A stretch of DNA of 64,000 nt from an uncultured Candidatus Melainabacteria bacterium (GCA_934700385.1 CAKUXO010000005.1:1-64000); one strand, 5' to 3'. Counted from the first letter of the stretch, positions 50,584 to 60,379 are shown. The notes: generated by a model not told the origin, from the sequence alone. Made by a program: numbers and translations.

Positions 50584-52031
50584 GGTATAATTTAATTTTA
50601 AATATCTTGGGGCTTAACGCAAAATATATCGGCTATTTGTTTATTTTTCCGATAATTGCTGCTATTTTATTAAAAGAATCATCTGAAATTTTACCTTTTT
50701 TAATAACAGGTTTAGTTGCAATTTTACTTGGATATATTTTATCTTTTAATAAAGTTAGTCAAAAAGAAGTTGATAACATTAAAAAATCTGAATCTTTAAC
50801 GACTGTTTTTTTTAGTTGGATTATGTTTGCAATTATTTGTGCTATTCCATATTTATTTTATAAATTCAGCTTTACAAATTCATTTTTTGAATCAATGTCA
50901 GGTATTACCACAACAGGCGCTACCATAATAAAAGATTTTAGTTTATACCCTAAAACATTATTTTTCTTTCGCTCTTTATGCCAATGGCTTGGGGGCATGG
51001 GAATTGTTGTATTATTTATAGCGGTTTTACCAAAAATTTCTGTTGCAGGTAGGCAGATGTTTTACGCTGAAGCGCCAATTCCTACAGAAGACAAAGCGAC
51101 CCCAAGAATTAGATATACAGCAGGCTGGCTTTGGGGAATTTATTTAACTTACACTATTTTAGAAATAATTGCTTTAAAATTTTTCGGCATGGATTTATAT
51201 AATGCAACAATAACAAGCCTTTCAACAATTGCAACTGGCGGTTTTTCTTCTATGCCAAACAGCATTATCGATTATAACAACACAAAAATCACTTTGTGTA
51301 TTTTATTTTTTATGTTCATAGCAGGAATTAACTATATTCTGGTTTATAGATGTATTAAAAGCAAAAAACCCGCACCGTTATTAAAAAGTGAAGAATTTAA
51401 AATTTATTCAATCGCAACAATTTCAATTTCATTACTTTTAGCAATTAGCTTATTTATCAATTCTCATTATGAAATTAAATCTGCTCTTTTAAATTCATTT
51501 TTTGAAGTTGCTTCCACAATGACTTCAACGGGCTTTGCTTCTGATAATTACATAAAATGGGATGCAACAAGCAAGGTTATTTTATTTATTGCATTTTTTA
51601 CAGGAGGCTGTGCCACATCAACATCTGGCGGTATTAAAATAATCAGATGGATATTTTTGGGTAAATATTTAAAAAGAGAATTAAATAAAATAATTCATCC
51701 GCAAGGAGTTTACCCGATTAAACTTGAAAATTGCACAATTTCATCTGATATTATTTCTCAAATGATTGGTTTTATTGTGTTTTATCTTGTAATTTTTGCT
51801 TTTGGCTCATTTTTAATCGTATTAATTGAAAACAATACAACAATCGCTATAAGTGCTTCTGCTGCTGCAATTGGTAACATTGGACCGGCATTTGGCTCAA
51901 TTGGACCATTAGATAATTTTGCAATTTTAAACACAACAACAAGATGGATATTAATTTTATTAATGTTAATCGGACGTTTAGAAATAATCCCTTTTTTAGC
52001 TATGTTAAACAAAGATTTATGGAAAAATTAA
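50580..52031 (+). CDS. trkH: Trk potassium transporter membrane subunit TrkH
   Basis: A 483-residue integral membrane protein with repeated M1-P-M2 units. Selectivity-filter segments are visible as SMSGITTTGATII, STIATGGFSSMP, STMTSTGFASDN and AIGNIGPAFGSIGPL. GGCATSTSGGIKIIRW is the usual gate/loop region. It pairs with the upstream TrkA (4-base overlap) for K+ import. Confidence 0.94.
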   Translation: MRYNLILNILGLNAKYIGYLFIFPIIAAILLKESSEILPFLITGLVAILLGYILSFNKVSQKEVDNIKKSESLTTVFFSWIMFAIICAIPYLFYKFSFTNSFFESMSGITTTGATIIKDFSLYPKTLFFFRSLCQWLGGMGIVVLFIAVLPKISVAGRQMFYAEAPIPTEDKATPRIRYTAGWLWGIYLTYTILEIIALKFFGMDLYNATITSLSTIATGGFSSMPNSIIDYNNTKITLCILFFMFIAGINYILVYRCIKSKKPAPLLKSEEFKIYSIATISISLLLAISLFINSHYEIKSALLNSFFEVASTMTSTGFASDNYIKWDATSKVILFIAFFTGGCATSTSGGIKIIRWIFLGKYLKRELNKIIHPQGVYPIKLENCTISSDIISQMIGFIVFYLVIFAFGSFLIVLIENNTTIAISASAAAIGNIGPAFGSIGPLDNFAILNTTTRWILILLMLIGRLEIIPFLAMLNKDLWKN

Positions 52032-52032
52032 A

Positions 52033-52962
52033 ATGGATAGTAAAATAAAAATAATTTTTGTGGGAATTCCTGATATGGCAATGGTTTGCCTTCAAGAATT
52101 GTTAGAAAAAAAATTTAATATAGTGGGCGTCATTCCCCCTAAAAAAACCCATGAAACCTATTCATATTTTAAATCTTATGTTTTAGAAAAAGGTTTAAAT
52201 TTAATTGATTTTGATAATTCACCTAATGAAAAAGAATGTATTGAAAAAATTAAAAAACTAGATGCTGATATTGGTGTTGTTTGTTCATATAATTCAAAAT
52301 TATCATCAGATTTTTTAGCCACAACAAAACTAGGTTACATTAATTGTCACCCCTCAAAATTGCCTGAATATCGTGGCGGCATGCCATATTTTCATATAAT
52401 TAAAAATAATGAAAAAAAATCTGCCATAACTCTCCATTTTATGGATGAAAATTTTGACACAGGTAACATAATTCTTCAAAAAGATTTTAATTTAACCCCC
52501 TATGAAACAATGGGCAGCCTTTTTAATAGAACAACTTTTATGATTTCAGAAGCGTTAGTTGAAGTTTTAGATAAACTTCAAAAAGAAAAAAGGTTGGAAA
52601 GTTTTGCGCAAGATAAAACCCATTCTTTTAAAACAGCCCCTAAAACAAATGGATATTTTAAAATTAATTGGTCTAAAGATATTTATGAGCTTGACGCTTT
52701 AATTCGAGCTTGCAACCCTTTTTATTGCGCTTATTGCTATTTTAGAGGGGTAAATTTTAAAATAATTAAAGCAGAGCCGATTGAAAAAAAACACAATTTC
52801 AATTTTGGTCAAATTGTTAAATCTTCAAAAGACGAACTTTTAATTGCTGCAAAAAATGGTTTACTTTCCCTAAAAGTTGTTCAAATTGGAACTTGGGGGA
52901 TTTTTTGCCCAGATGATTTTTATTTAACCTTTAAACCAACAGAAACTGAAATTTTAAACTAG
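52033..52962 (+). CDS. Fmt/ArnA-type formyltransferase
   Basis: A 309-residue 10-formyl-THF-dependent transferase fold. Catalytic residues are seen in YINCHPSKLPEYRGGMPYFH (Asn, His) and FDTGNIILQKDF (Asp). A C-terminal OB-like domain follows (LDALIRACNPFYCAYCYFRG). Length equals methionyl-tRNA formyltransferase, but the N-terminal loop (GVIPPKKTHETYSYF) differs from the PDKPAGRG of Fmt, so a sugar N-formyltransferase is also possible. It follows trkH by 1 base and precedes the TIM-barrel gene. Confidence 0.8.
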   Translation: MDSKIKIIFVGIPDMAMVCLQELLEKKFNIVGVIPPKKTHETYSYFKSYVLEKGLNLIDFDNSPNEKECIEKIKKLDADIGVVCSYNSKLSSDFLATTKLGYINCHPSKLPEYRGGMPYFHIIKNNEKKSAITLHFMDENFDTGNIILQKDFNLTPYETMGSLFNRTTFMISEALVEVLDKLQKEKRLESFAQDKTHSFKTAPKTNGYFKINWSKDIYELDALIRACNPFYCAYCYFRGVNFKIIKAEPIEKKHNFNFGQIVKSSKDELLIAAKNGLLSLKVVQIGTWGIFCPDDFYLTFKPTETEILN

Positions 52963-52971
52963 GAGAAAAAA

Positions 52972-53787
52972 ATGGATAAATTATATTTTCTAACAGCAGG
53001 AATTCCATCAATCGCTAAAGATTATTCTAACGCTTTTTTAAAGTTAGATGAATTAAATCTTGATGGATTAGAAGTTGAATTTGTGCATGGAGTAAGATAC
53101 AGCGAAAAAACAAAAGAGGCGATTTTAAATCGTGGAGATAAATTAATAACTCACCATGGGCCATATTACATTAATTTAAACGCTAAAGAAGAAGATAAAA
53201 TTAACGCAAGCCTTAAAAGAGTTTTAGATACAGCAAGAGCTGCTAAAGACCTTGGCGCTTATTCAATTACTTATCATGCTGCTTTTTATTTAGGAGATGA
53301 TAAAGAAACTTTAATAAAAAGGATGATTGAGCGCCACGAAACAATTTTAAACGTTTTAAAAGAAGAAGATAATAATGTTTGGGTGCGCCCTGAAACAACA
53401 GGAAAACTCTCTCAATGGGGTGAACTAGATGAAATAATTGAGCTATCAAAGCATTTTTCTCAAATTCTTCCTTGTGTTGATTTTGCGCACATCCATGCTC
53501 GTCAAAATGGAACTTTTAACACTTATGACGAATTTTCAAAATGTTTTGAAAAAATTGGTAATGCCTTAGGTGATATCGCCCTAAATAATTTCCATGGGCA
53601 CGTTGCAGGAATTAAATATACCTCTAAAGGAGAAAAAAATCATCTTATTTTTGAAGAAAGCGATTTTAATTATAAAGACCTTTTGCGTGCTATGAAAGAT
53701 TTTAATATTAAAGGCGCTCTTGTTTGCGAAAGCCCTAATATTGAAATAGATACAAAAATTTTAAAAGAATATTATAACTCACTTTAA
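52972..53787 (+). CDS. TIM-barrel protein of the AP endonuclease 2/sugar isomerase superfamily
   Basis: A 271-residue protein resembling endonuclease IV and xylose-isomerase-like enzymes. Metal-ligand candidates: EVEFVHGVRYS, HHGPYYINL, TYHAAFYLGD, RPETTGK, CVDFAHIHARQNG, NNFHGHVAG and VCESPN. The HGPY...N, PETTG and DFAH motifs are like Nfo (endonuclease IV), which repairs abasic sites with three zinc ions. It is a little shorter than E. coli Nfo (285). It may be a divergent Nfo. It has an AGGAG ribosome-binding site. Confidence 0.7.
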   Translation: MDKLYFLTAGIPSIAKDYSNAFLKLDELNLDGLEVEFVHGVRYSEKTKEAILNRGDKLITHHGPYYINLNAKEEDKINASLKRVLDTARAAKDLGAYSITYHAAFYLGDDKETLIKRMIERHETILNVLKEEDNNVWVRPETTGKLSQWGELDEIIELSKHFSQILPCVDFAHIHARQNGTFNTYDEFSKCFEKIGNALGDIALNNFHGHVAGIKYTSKGEKNHLIFEESDFNYKDLLRAMKDFNIKGALVCESPNIEIDTKILKEYYNSL

Positions 53788-53812
53788 TGTTATAATAAAA
53801 AAGGAGAGAAGT

Positions 53813-54433
53813 ATGATTAATGAAATTTTAATAGCTTTAGCTAATTGGATACAGGGAGTTATAACTCATCTTGGTGCTTGGGGGGTTGCATTATTAATGG
53901 CAATTGAATCTTGTAATATTCCTCTGCCTTCTGAAGCGATTTTACCTTTTGCAGGATATTTAGTTACAAAAGGCGCTTTTTCAATTCACACTGCTGCATT
54001 TTTTGGGGCAATTGGGTGTGTTTTAGGATCAGTGCCATCATATTATCTTGGTTATTTTGGCGGAAGAAAATTTATTGAAAAATATGGTAAATATTTTCTT
54101 ATTTCAAAGCATGACCTTGAAATAGCTGATAAATGGGTTGATAAATATGGCGATTGGTCATTTTTCTTATGTAGGATGTTGCCTGTTGTAAGAACATTTA
54201 TCTCGCTACCTGCTGGAATTTTAAGAGCAAGAAAAAGAACATTTTTCCTTTTTACATTTGTAGGGTCATTAGTTTGGAGTTATGTTTTAGTTTTTGTTGG
54301 GGTTAAATTAGGCGAAAACACAGAAGCTCTTAAACACATTTGGCACAAATTCGACGCATTAATTATTATTTGTTGCGTTATTTTAGGAATAATTTATGTT
54401 TATCATCACATTAAAAATTTAAAAAACAGCTAA
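53813..54433 (+). CDS. DedA-family membrane protein
   Basis: A 206-residue SNARE-associated/DedA protein. SCNIPLPSEAILPFAGYLV, GCVLGSVPSYYLGYFGGRKF, the Arg motif FLCRMLPVVRTFISLPAGIL and the closing hydrophobic helix are typical. Members flip phospholipids such as undecaprenyl phosphate or phosphatidylethanolamine across the membrane. It has GGAGAG before the ATG and precedes the M14-like amidase by 11 bases. Confidence 0.9.
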   Translation: MINEILIALANWIQGVITHLGAWGVALLMAIESCNIPLPSEAILPFAGYLVTKGAFSIHTAAFFGAIGCVLGSVPSYYLGYFGGRKFIEKYGKYFLISKHDLEIADKWVDKYGDWSFFLCRMLPVVRTFISLPAGILRARKRTFFLFTFVGSLVWSYVLVFVGVKLGENTEALKHIWHKFDALIIICCVILGIIYVYHHIKNLKNS

Positions 54434-54444
54434 AAAGGTTTAAA

Positions 54445-55044
54445 ATGAATAATTCTATTAAATTAATTAAAAAAGAAAACCAAAATTCAAATAAAAAAAT
54501 TTTAATAATCGGGGTTGTTCACGGGGATGAACCCCAAGGGGAATATTTCATTAATTCCTATTTAGAAAAAAATAATCAAAATTTAAAAAACACGGTTTAT
54601 TATATTCCAAGATTAAACTCAAATACTTCAAGAAAAAATAAAAATGGAGTTGACCTAAATCGAAACTTTCCAACTAAAAACTGGGTTTTAGGGGAAAATA
54701 ACGATTATTTTGGGGGATTAAAACCAAATAGCGAACCTGAAACAAAATTTTTAGTTGATTTATTAAATGAAAATAATTTTTCTGAAATAATAACAATTCA
54801 TTCACCTTATAAAGTTGTTAATTATGACGGCCCTGCGCAAAATTTAGCTGAAATTATAAGTTCATTTTTAGGCTACCCAACAAGTTCAGACATAGGTTAT
54901 CCAACCCCTGGGAGTTTTGGAACATATTGCGGAGTTGAAAGAAACATCCCAACTATTACAATTGAAATTGATGAAAACGAAAATATTGAAATTTTAAAAG
55001 AAAAATTCCACAAACTTTTTAAATATTTAGAAAATGAATATTAA
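54445..55044 (+). CDS. M14-like carboxypeptidase/murein peptide amidase-type protein
   Basis: A 199-residue metallohydrolase. The zinc pair HGDE occurs in GVVHGDEPQGEYF, the third ligand in TIHSPYKVV; DLNRNFP and NTSRKNKNG match the succinylglutamate-desuccinylase/MpaA group; the glutamate is probably in TITIEIDENE. It is shorter than most carboxypeptidases and fits MpaA-like enzymes that trim murein peptides. It overlaps the convergent PHP gene by 4 bases. Confidence 0.75.
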   Translation: MNNSIKLIKKENQNSNKKILIIGVVHGDEPQGEYFINSYLEKNNQNLKNTVYYIPRLNSNTSRKNKNGVDLNRNFPTKNWVLGENNDYFGGLKPNSEPETKFLVDLLNENNFSEIITIHSPYKVVNYDGPAQNLAEIISSFLGYPTSSDIGYPTPGSFGTYCGVERNIPTITIEIDENENIEILKEKFHKLFKYLENEY

Positions 55045-55889
55045 GCAAGTTCAATTTTCTTTTTTTCAAGCATTAATTTATCGTAAACCCAATCAGGAAC
55101 GAAGTTTTTACCCATTAAAATTGTGCCATGGTTAATTGATGGCGCATGAAAATCAGAACCACCTGTAACAATTAAACCGTATTCTTCAGCTAAAGTTGAA
55201 AAATGTTCAACCGCAGCAGGAGAGTGTTTTCTATGATATGCTTCAATTCCTCTTAAACCATAACTTACAAGTTCTTTTGCTAATTTATCGGCTATATCAA
55301 CATCAATAGGATGAGCAAAAACAGGAATTCCTTTTGCTTCAGATATAATTTCAACAGCGTCATGCGGAGTTACGGTTCTTCTTTCAACATAAACTTCAGA
55401 GTTGTTGTTGATATATTTTGAATATGCTTCCATAATATTTGCACTTCCGCCGGCAGAAGTAATTGCCCTAGCTATATGAGGACGCCCTATTGAGCCATTT
55501 TTTGCAACAAGTTTTTGAATATCCTCAAATTTAATTTTAATTCCCTCTTTTTTATAAAGAAGATCGATTATTTTATGAGTTTGCTCAATTCTGGCTTTTT
55601 GTTGAAAATTAAGCATATTAATAAAATCTTGATTATTTTTATCCATAAAATAACCTAAAATATGAACTTCCCAGCCTTTATAAATTGTATTTATTTCAAC
55701 CCCTGGGATAACTTCTAATTTTAAATTATTTTTTTTAATGTAATCTGTTGCAATTTTATGAGATAAAACGTTGTCGTGGTCAGTTAAAGCAATACAATCT
55801 AGCCCACAATCAAGCGCAGTATCAACAATTTGTTCAGGATTCAACATCCCATCAGAGTAAGTTGTGTGAATATGTAAATCAAGTTTCAC
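55041..55889 (-). CDS. PHP-domain phosphoesterase (RNase AM/TrpH-like)
   Basis: A 282-residue PHP protein. Metal ligands: LDLHIHTTYSDG, ALTDHDNV, IPGVEINT, HIARAI, VFAHPIDVD and TGGSDFHAP. The set matches the YciV/TrpH-type 3',5'-nucleoside bisphosphate phosphatases that recycle pAp and trim RNA 5' ends. It overlaps ymdB by 11 bases and lies behind rny, an RNA/nucleotide-processing operon. Confidence 0.88.
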   Translation of the reverse strand: MKLDLHIHTTYSDGMLNPEQIVDTALDCGLDCIALTDHDNVLSHKIATDYIKKNNLKLEVIPGVEINTIYKGWEVHILGYFMDKNNQDFINMLNFQQKARIEQTHKIIDLLYKKEGIKIKFEDIQKLVAKNGSIGRPHIARAITSAGGSANIMEAYSKYINNNSEVYVERRTVTPHDAVEIISEAKGIPVFAHPIDVDIADKLAKELVSYGLRGIEAYHRKHSPAAVEHFSTLAEEYGLIVTGGSDFHAPSINHGTILMGKNFVPDWVYDKLMLEKKKIELA

Positions 55890-56706
55890 TGTCCTTTTCC
55901 TTTAAATCGCTATATTCAAAACTTATTCTGTTAATGCTTTTTGCGATATTATTTTCAAAAGTTATTTCGCAAGCATTAAAAATGTATGGCATTTTAACTT
56001 CAACTTCAAATCGTTCATTAATTGAAGTCAAAAGTCTTTTAAAAGAAGATTGATATTCCATTCCGATAACGCCATTTTTACTTCCGCAGAAACCTGCGTC
56101 AGTTAAATACGCATATTTTTCATCAATAATTTGTTCATCTGCTGTAGGTACGTGGGTATGAGTTCCGATAACGGCATTTACCCCAAGTGAGAAAGCATAT
56201 TGCGCAAAACATTGTTTTTCTGCGGTTGCTTCAGCGTGGAAATCAACAAAAATAATTTTATCTTCTAAAGACGTTTTTTCTTTAATTTCATTTAAAATAT
56301 TTTCAATTGCAACAAAAGGGCAATCAATTGGCGGCATAAAGACTTTGCCCAATAAATTAATTACAATTATTTTATCGTTAAAAATTCTATAGCCCACCCC
56401 AAAAGCGGATTTATGATAATTATAAGGACGAATTAAAATATCTGCTTCATCTATATAATTTGCAATATCTTTTTTATCCCAAATATGATTACCGGAAGTT
56501 AGGCAATTAATTCCATAACTTTTTAAATCTTCATAGTTTTTCTTAGTTAAACCAAAGCCGTGGCTTGCGTTTTCAGCATTTGCAATAATAAAATCATAAT
56601 TTTGTTTATTATTTTCTTCAACTAAAAACTTGTGTACAATTGACCTTCCGGGGCGGCCAACAATATCACCAATGAATAATATTTTAAAGTTATCTTGATT
56701 TTGCAT
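55879..56706 (-). CDS. ymdB: YmdB-type metallophosphoesterase
   Basis: A 275-residue calcineurin-like phosphodiesterase: FIGDIVGRPGR (metal), NAENASHGFGL, TSGNHIWDKK, VDFHAEATAEK and GTHTHVPTADE. Close relatives hydrolyse 2',3'-cyclic nucleotides. It follows rny by 14 bases; the rny-ymdB pair is conserved in Firmicutes and here too, linking mRNA decay with cyclic nucleotide turnover. Confidence 0.92.
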   Translation of the reverse strand: MQNQDNFKILFIGDIVGRPGRSIVHKFLVEENNKQNYDFIIANAENASHGFGLTKKNYEDLKSYGINCLTSGNHIWDKKDIANYIDEADILIRPYNYHKSAFGVGYRIFNDKIIVINLLGKVFMPPIDCPFVAIENILNEIKEKTSLEDKIIFVDFHAEATAEKQCFAQYAFSLGVNAVIGTHTHVPTADEQIIDEKYAYLTDAGFCGSKNGVIGMEYQSSFKRLLTSINERFEVEVKMPYIFNACEITFENNIAKSINRISFEYSDLKEKDSET

Positions 56707-56720
56707 TATTGAGATTTATT

Positions 56721-58253
56721 TTATTTTGCAATTTCTGTAACTCTTGCTTCACGAACAACAGTTACACGAATTTGCCCAGGGTATTCAAGTTCATCTTCAA
56801 TACGTTTTGCAATATCACGAGCCAATTTTGCACTTGCAACATCATCAAAAACGTTAGGCTGAACAACAACCCTAACCTCTCGACCAGCTGACACTGCAAA
56901 AGACTGCTTAATGCCCTCATAGCTGTTAGCAATTTCTTCCAGCTTTTTAAGGCGTTTAATATAGATTTCAAGCGTATCACGACGAGCCCCAGGGCGACCT
57001 GCGGAAATTGTATCTGCAATTTTAACTAATGCGTCAGTTAAAGTGTTACAAGGTACATCATCATGATGGGCTTCAATTGCGTGCACAATTACATCTTTTT
57101 CGCCATAACGACGGCATAAATCTGCACCAAGTTGAACGTGGGTTCCTTCTTGTTCTTGATCAAGCGCTTTACCGATATCGTGTAATAAGCCGGCTCTTTT
57201 AGCACTTTTAACATCAGAACCTAATTCGCAAGCAAGCATGCCTGCAATTTGTCCTACTTCAATTGAATGTTTTAAAACATTTTGACCATAGCTTGTTCTA
57301 TAATATAAGCGTCCAAGTGTTTTTGAAAGCTCTTTGTTAAGGTTCATAATTCCAAGGTCAACGGCTGCACGTTCACCCTCTTGTTTAATTTTGTTTTCGA
57401 TTTCTTTAACAGATTTTTCATAAACTTCTTCAATTCTAACAGGATGAATTCTGCCATCTTGAATTAGTTTTTCAATTGTTAATTTTGCGATTTCTCTCCT
57501 AATTGGATCAAAAGAAGATAAAACAACCGCTTCAGGAGTATCATCAATGATTAAATCAACCCCAGTTAAAGTTTCAAGGGTTCTGATGTTTCTTCCCTCA
57601 CGACCAATTATTCTACCTTTCATTTCATCAGATGGTAAAGATACAACTGAAACAGAAGTTTCAATAACTTGTTCAATTGCGCATTTTTGCATTGTTTGAG
57701 AAAGAATTTCTCTTGCTTTTTCTTCAGCAGTTTCTTTAATTTTAATTTCGTTTTCACGAATTAATTGAATTTGCTCACTTGCCAATTCATCTTTTAATTG
57801 AGTTAAAAGGGTTGCTTTTGCTTCTTCTCTAGACATTTGAGCAACTCTTTCAAGCTCTGTTATTTGTTTTGCAATTGTTTCAGCAAGGAAATCTTCTTTT
57901 TCTTCAAGTTCATCTTGACGTTTTGAAAGATTTAATTCTTTATCTGTTATTTGTTGAACTTTAGACTCAATTTCATCTTCTTTTTTGAATAAATCTTGTT
58001 GGATTTTTTCAAATTCAAGTTTTTTATCTCTTGAAAGTTCGTCTAGTTCCATTCTTTCTTTATGTAGTTGTTCTTTAGCGGAAATTAGCGCTTCTTTTTT
58101 AAGGAATTGTTCTTTTTCTTTAAAATCTTCAATGTATTTTTGTTCATTTTTTTCTAAAACTTCAACTTTTGCTTTAGAACGAACAAAAAGCATGGTCATT
58201 ATTCCGCTAAGCACTAATAATAAAGCTAAGATAATATATAATAAAGTGTTAAT
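56721..58253 (-). CDS. rny: Ribonuclease Y, probable ATT start
   Basis: The main endonuclease of mRNA decay. It has an N-terminal membrane helix, a long Glu/Lys/Gln-rich coiled coil (about residues 35-200), a KH domain (MKGRIIGREGRNIRTLETLT), an HD domain (LLHDIGKALDQEQEG) and the end GQIRVTVVREARVTEIAK. The first ATG/GTG-type start (GTG 58214) cuts the membrane helix. Extending upstream gives NTLLYIILALLLVLSGIM starting at ATT 58251-58253, with AAGAGGG placed 7-8 bases before it and a stop just above. This gives 510 residues, closer to typical RNase Y (about 520). Confidence 0.93.
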   Translation of the reverse strand: MNTLLYIILALLLVLSGIMTMLFVRSKAKVEVLEKNEQKYIEDFKEKEQFLKKEALISAKEQLHKERMELDELSRDKKLEFEKIQQDLFKKEDEIESKVQQITDKELNLSKRQDELEEKEDFLAETIAKQITELERVAQMSREEAKATLLTQLKDELASEQIQLIRENEIKIKETAEEKAREILSQTMQKCAIEQVIETSVSVVSLPSDEMKGRIIGREGRNIRTLETLTGVDLIIDDTPEAVVLSSFDPIRREIAKLTIEKLIQDGRIHPVRIEEVYEKSVKEIENKIKQEGERAAVDLGIMNLNKELSKTLGRLYYRTSYGQNVLKHSIEVGQIAGMLACELGSDVKSAKRAGLLHDIGKALDQEQEGTHVQLGADLCRRYGEKDVIVHAIEAHHDDVPCNTLTDALVKIADTISAGRPGARRDTLEIYIKRLKKLEEIANSYEGIKQSFAVSAGREVRVVVQPNVFDDVASAKLARDIAKRIEDELEYPGQIRVTVVREARVTEIAK

Positions 58254-58524
58254 TGCTTTGCCCTCTTATTACCTATAGTACTATTAAGACTAATCAAATT
58301 TACTATTTTATTTAGTTTTATATATAAAAAATAATATAAGCCAATCTTAATAATTATATTCTATCATAATAATTTAATTTTGAATATAATTTAACAATTT
58401 TTAAATAAAAAAGATTATTTTTTAATCTATTAATCAACCCCTCAAATGTTTGATTTAACATTTTTTCAAAAAGTGATAAAATAATATTGACTTTTTATAA
58501 AAATTCATTAAAAGGATTATTGAT

Positions 58525-58779
58525 ATGTTAACTAATTTAGTAAATTTAATTACAAAATCTTTAAGCTCAACTTCTCAACTTACGCCTACGACAAGAGTTG
58601 TTGAAAAAAGCAACAATCCTTTTTCTCAAAATGGCGAAACAAGAAGCCCATTTTTATCTAACACTTTTGGTTCAAGCTATACCTATGGCAAAAATCAACC
58701 CGTTAGTGGCGGATATTTTGCAGGATATTATAATGGCAAACCAAACATCGTTGGAAGAAAATTATTTATTGAAGTTTAA
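58525..58779 (+). CDS. Small protein of unknown function
   Basis: An 84-residue Ser/Asn/Gly-rich protein (TKSLSSTSQLTPTTRVV, GSSYTYGKNQPVSGGY) likely to be partly disordered. It has an AAAGGA ribosome-binding site 9-10 bases before the ATG, and TTGACT lies about 40 bases upstream. It overlaps the convergent 463-residue gene by 4 bases. An overlapping frame from 58598 is a shadow. No family known. Confidence 0.5.
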   Translation: MLTNLVNLITKSLSSTSQLTPTTRVVEKSNNPFSQNGETRSPFLSNTFGSSYTYGKNQPVSGGYFAGYYNGKPNIVGRKLFIEV

Positions 58780-60167
58780 GATAATTTCTTTGCCATTTCT
58801 TGTTCTTGAGCAACGATAGCAGGATTTCTGTTATCTCCGTTATGGAAGAATTTTCTCATAGCAATATTAACTTTTGGCTGCAGAACACCCATCGCCCAAG
58901 CGGCAATTCCAATGTTTGCAAAAATGGCGAATGTTTTAAAAGCCTTGATTGATTTAATATTATCAACATTTTTAGCTAAATCTTGAATGTTAACCATTGA
59001 ATTTTTAAGAGATTTTTCATCAATAGTATTAAGATAGCTTAGGGCTTCTTTTTTGCCATTTTTATCTTTTATAATTGAAACTACGCCATTTTTTTCTAAA
59101 AGTTCTAATAGTGGATTATTTATATCTTTTTTAGCAAGATTATAAATTCCATCAAGCGCATTTTCCTTAAGAACGGTTTTTGTTTTGCCATTAATTGTTT
59201 TGTTTTCTAAAAAGCCATTTTGTTCAATAGCATCTTTAGCTAAAAGCGCTTTTTCTTTTATATCATTTGAAAATAAAACAGTTGGATCAAGCCCGATTGG
59301 TTTTTTAATTTTTTTGCCGACACCTTCAAAAGCAAGCTGAATTGGTTTTGCTAAGCCATAGATGAAAACTAATTGGAAAGCTTCTTTTAAACCAACTTCT
59401 TTCTTTTCACCTTTTCTTGCTTCTTTTAATCTTGTTCCTGTAATAACACCGTCTAAAATAGCAGTGTTTGCAATTGAATTATACATAAATAATTCACCTA
59501 AACCTTTAAAAGAAACGTCTTTTTTAGGGTTTTCATTGTTTTTAGGGTTTTTATAGAACGAACCAAAAGCCTTGCTTTGAGAAACATGATTATTTAAAAT
59601 TATTTGAGAGGCTTTATTTTTATAAAAATCTTGTTCAATTCTTTTTGTTGTTGTTTTTTGTTTATATTTAATAAGAGCAGATAAAGCAACTGCGCTTAAA
59701 CCTGTTGCAGCAATAAATTTAGCCACAAAAAGACTTTTATATAAACTTTTATTTGTGAAATTTTTTAATACAGCATTTTTATCATCAAGGGTTAAGAAAA
59801 GGTTTTTCTCATCTTGAAGTGCATTTGATGAAACATCTTTTAATTCATTTTTAATTTCAGAAAGTTTTTTTTCATCCTTTAAAACTCTAACATCAAAATC
59901 AGGGTTTAACTTTAAAAAAGGATAGACTGTTTTATTAATTAATTTTTTAACTGTGGGTATGCCAAAAAGCCAAACGGCACCTGTGCCAAATTCTTCTATT
60001 GCTCTTTCTCTTGCGTCATCAACACCGCCTTCTTTTCTATATGTATCAACAATGGCAGCGTTTGAAATTGTGTCTTTTAATGCCATCGGGATGATGGATT
60101 CAGAATTATTTGATAATTCTGATAACATTTTTATTGATTTTGTTGTAATAATACTCGGTATTTTCAT
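58776..60167 (-). CDS. Lineage-type membrane protein with SFKG motif
   Basis: A 463-residue protein. It has hydrophobic segments around FGTGAVWLFGIPTVKKL, FVAKFIAATGLSAVALSALI, EAFQLVFIYGLAKPIQLAFE and FKTFAIFANIGIAAWAMGVL, with a long helical linker. DVSFKGLGELFM in the middle carries the FKG motif seen in the 44971 protein. The design (membrane ends, helical soluble middle, no enzyme motif) suggests a structural envelope role special to this lineage. The small ORF 60189-60263 lies 21 bases upstream. Confidence 0.55.
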   Translation of the reverse strand: MKIPSIITTKSIKMLSELSNNSESIIPMALKDTISNAAIVDTYRKEGGVDDARERAIEEFGTGAVWLFGIPTVKKLINKTVYPFLKLNPDFDVRVLKDEKKLSEIKNELKDVSSNALQDEKNLFLTLDDKNAVLKNFTNKSLYKSLFVAKFIAATGLSAVALSALIKYKQKTTTKRIEQDFYKNKASQIILNNHVSQSKAFGSFYKNPKNNENPKKDVSFKGLGELFMYNSIANTAILDGVITGTRLKEARKGEKKEVGLKEAFQLVFIYGLAKPIQLAFEGVGKKIKKPIGLDPTVLFSNDIKEKALLAKDAIEQNGFLENKTINGKTKTVLKENALDGIYNLAKKDINNPLLELLEKNGVVSIIKDKNGKKEALSYLNTIDEKSLKNSMVNIQDLAKNVDNIKSIKAFKTFAIFANIGIAAWAMGVLQPKVNIAMRKFFHNGDNRNPAIVAQEQEMAKKLS

Positions 60168-60188
60168 CTCATTCCTTTACAATTAAAA

Positions 60189-60263
60189 CTATAGTCCCCA
60201 AATTAAGTTCATTAATTTTTGAACTCGTCGGTTTAGTTGTAAATTTTTAGTTTTTTTGGTCAT
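60189..60263 (-). CDS. Possible 24-residue basic peptide
   Basis: ATG at 60261-60263 with AAAGG six bases upstream encodes MTKKTKNLQLNRRVQKLMNL and four more residues, then TAG. It ends 21 bases before the 463-residue gene on the same strand, so it could be a leader peptide. Only the ribosome-binding site and position support it. Confidence 0.35.
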   Translation of the reverse strand: MTKKTKNLQLNRRVQKLMNLIWGL

Positions 60264-60346
60264 TTTATACCTTTCACTTTATATCTAACGTTTAAACATA
60301 AAAAATATTGCTTAATTTTTTATAAATTTTTAAATAATTTTACAAA

Positions 60347-60379
60347 ATAAAAAGACCCTTAGAAAACTAAAGGTCTTTT
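60347..60379 (-). terminator. Terminator after the 28-residue ORF
   Basis: AAAAAGACC...TTAG-aaaa-CTAA...GGTCTTTTT hairpin, T-rich on both strands, 22 bases downstream of the small ORF stop codon. Confidence 0.7.
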
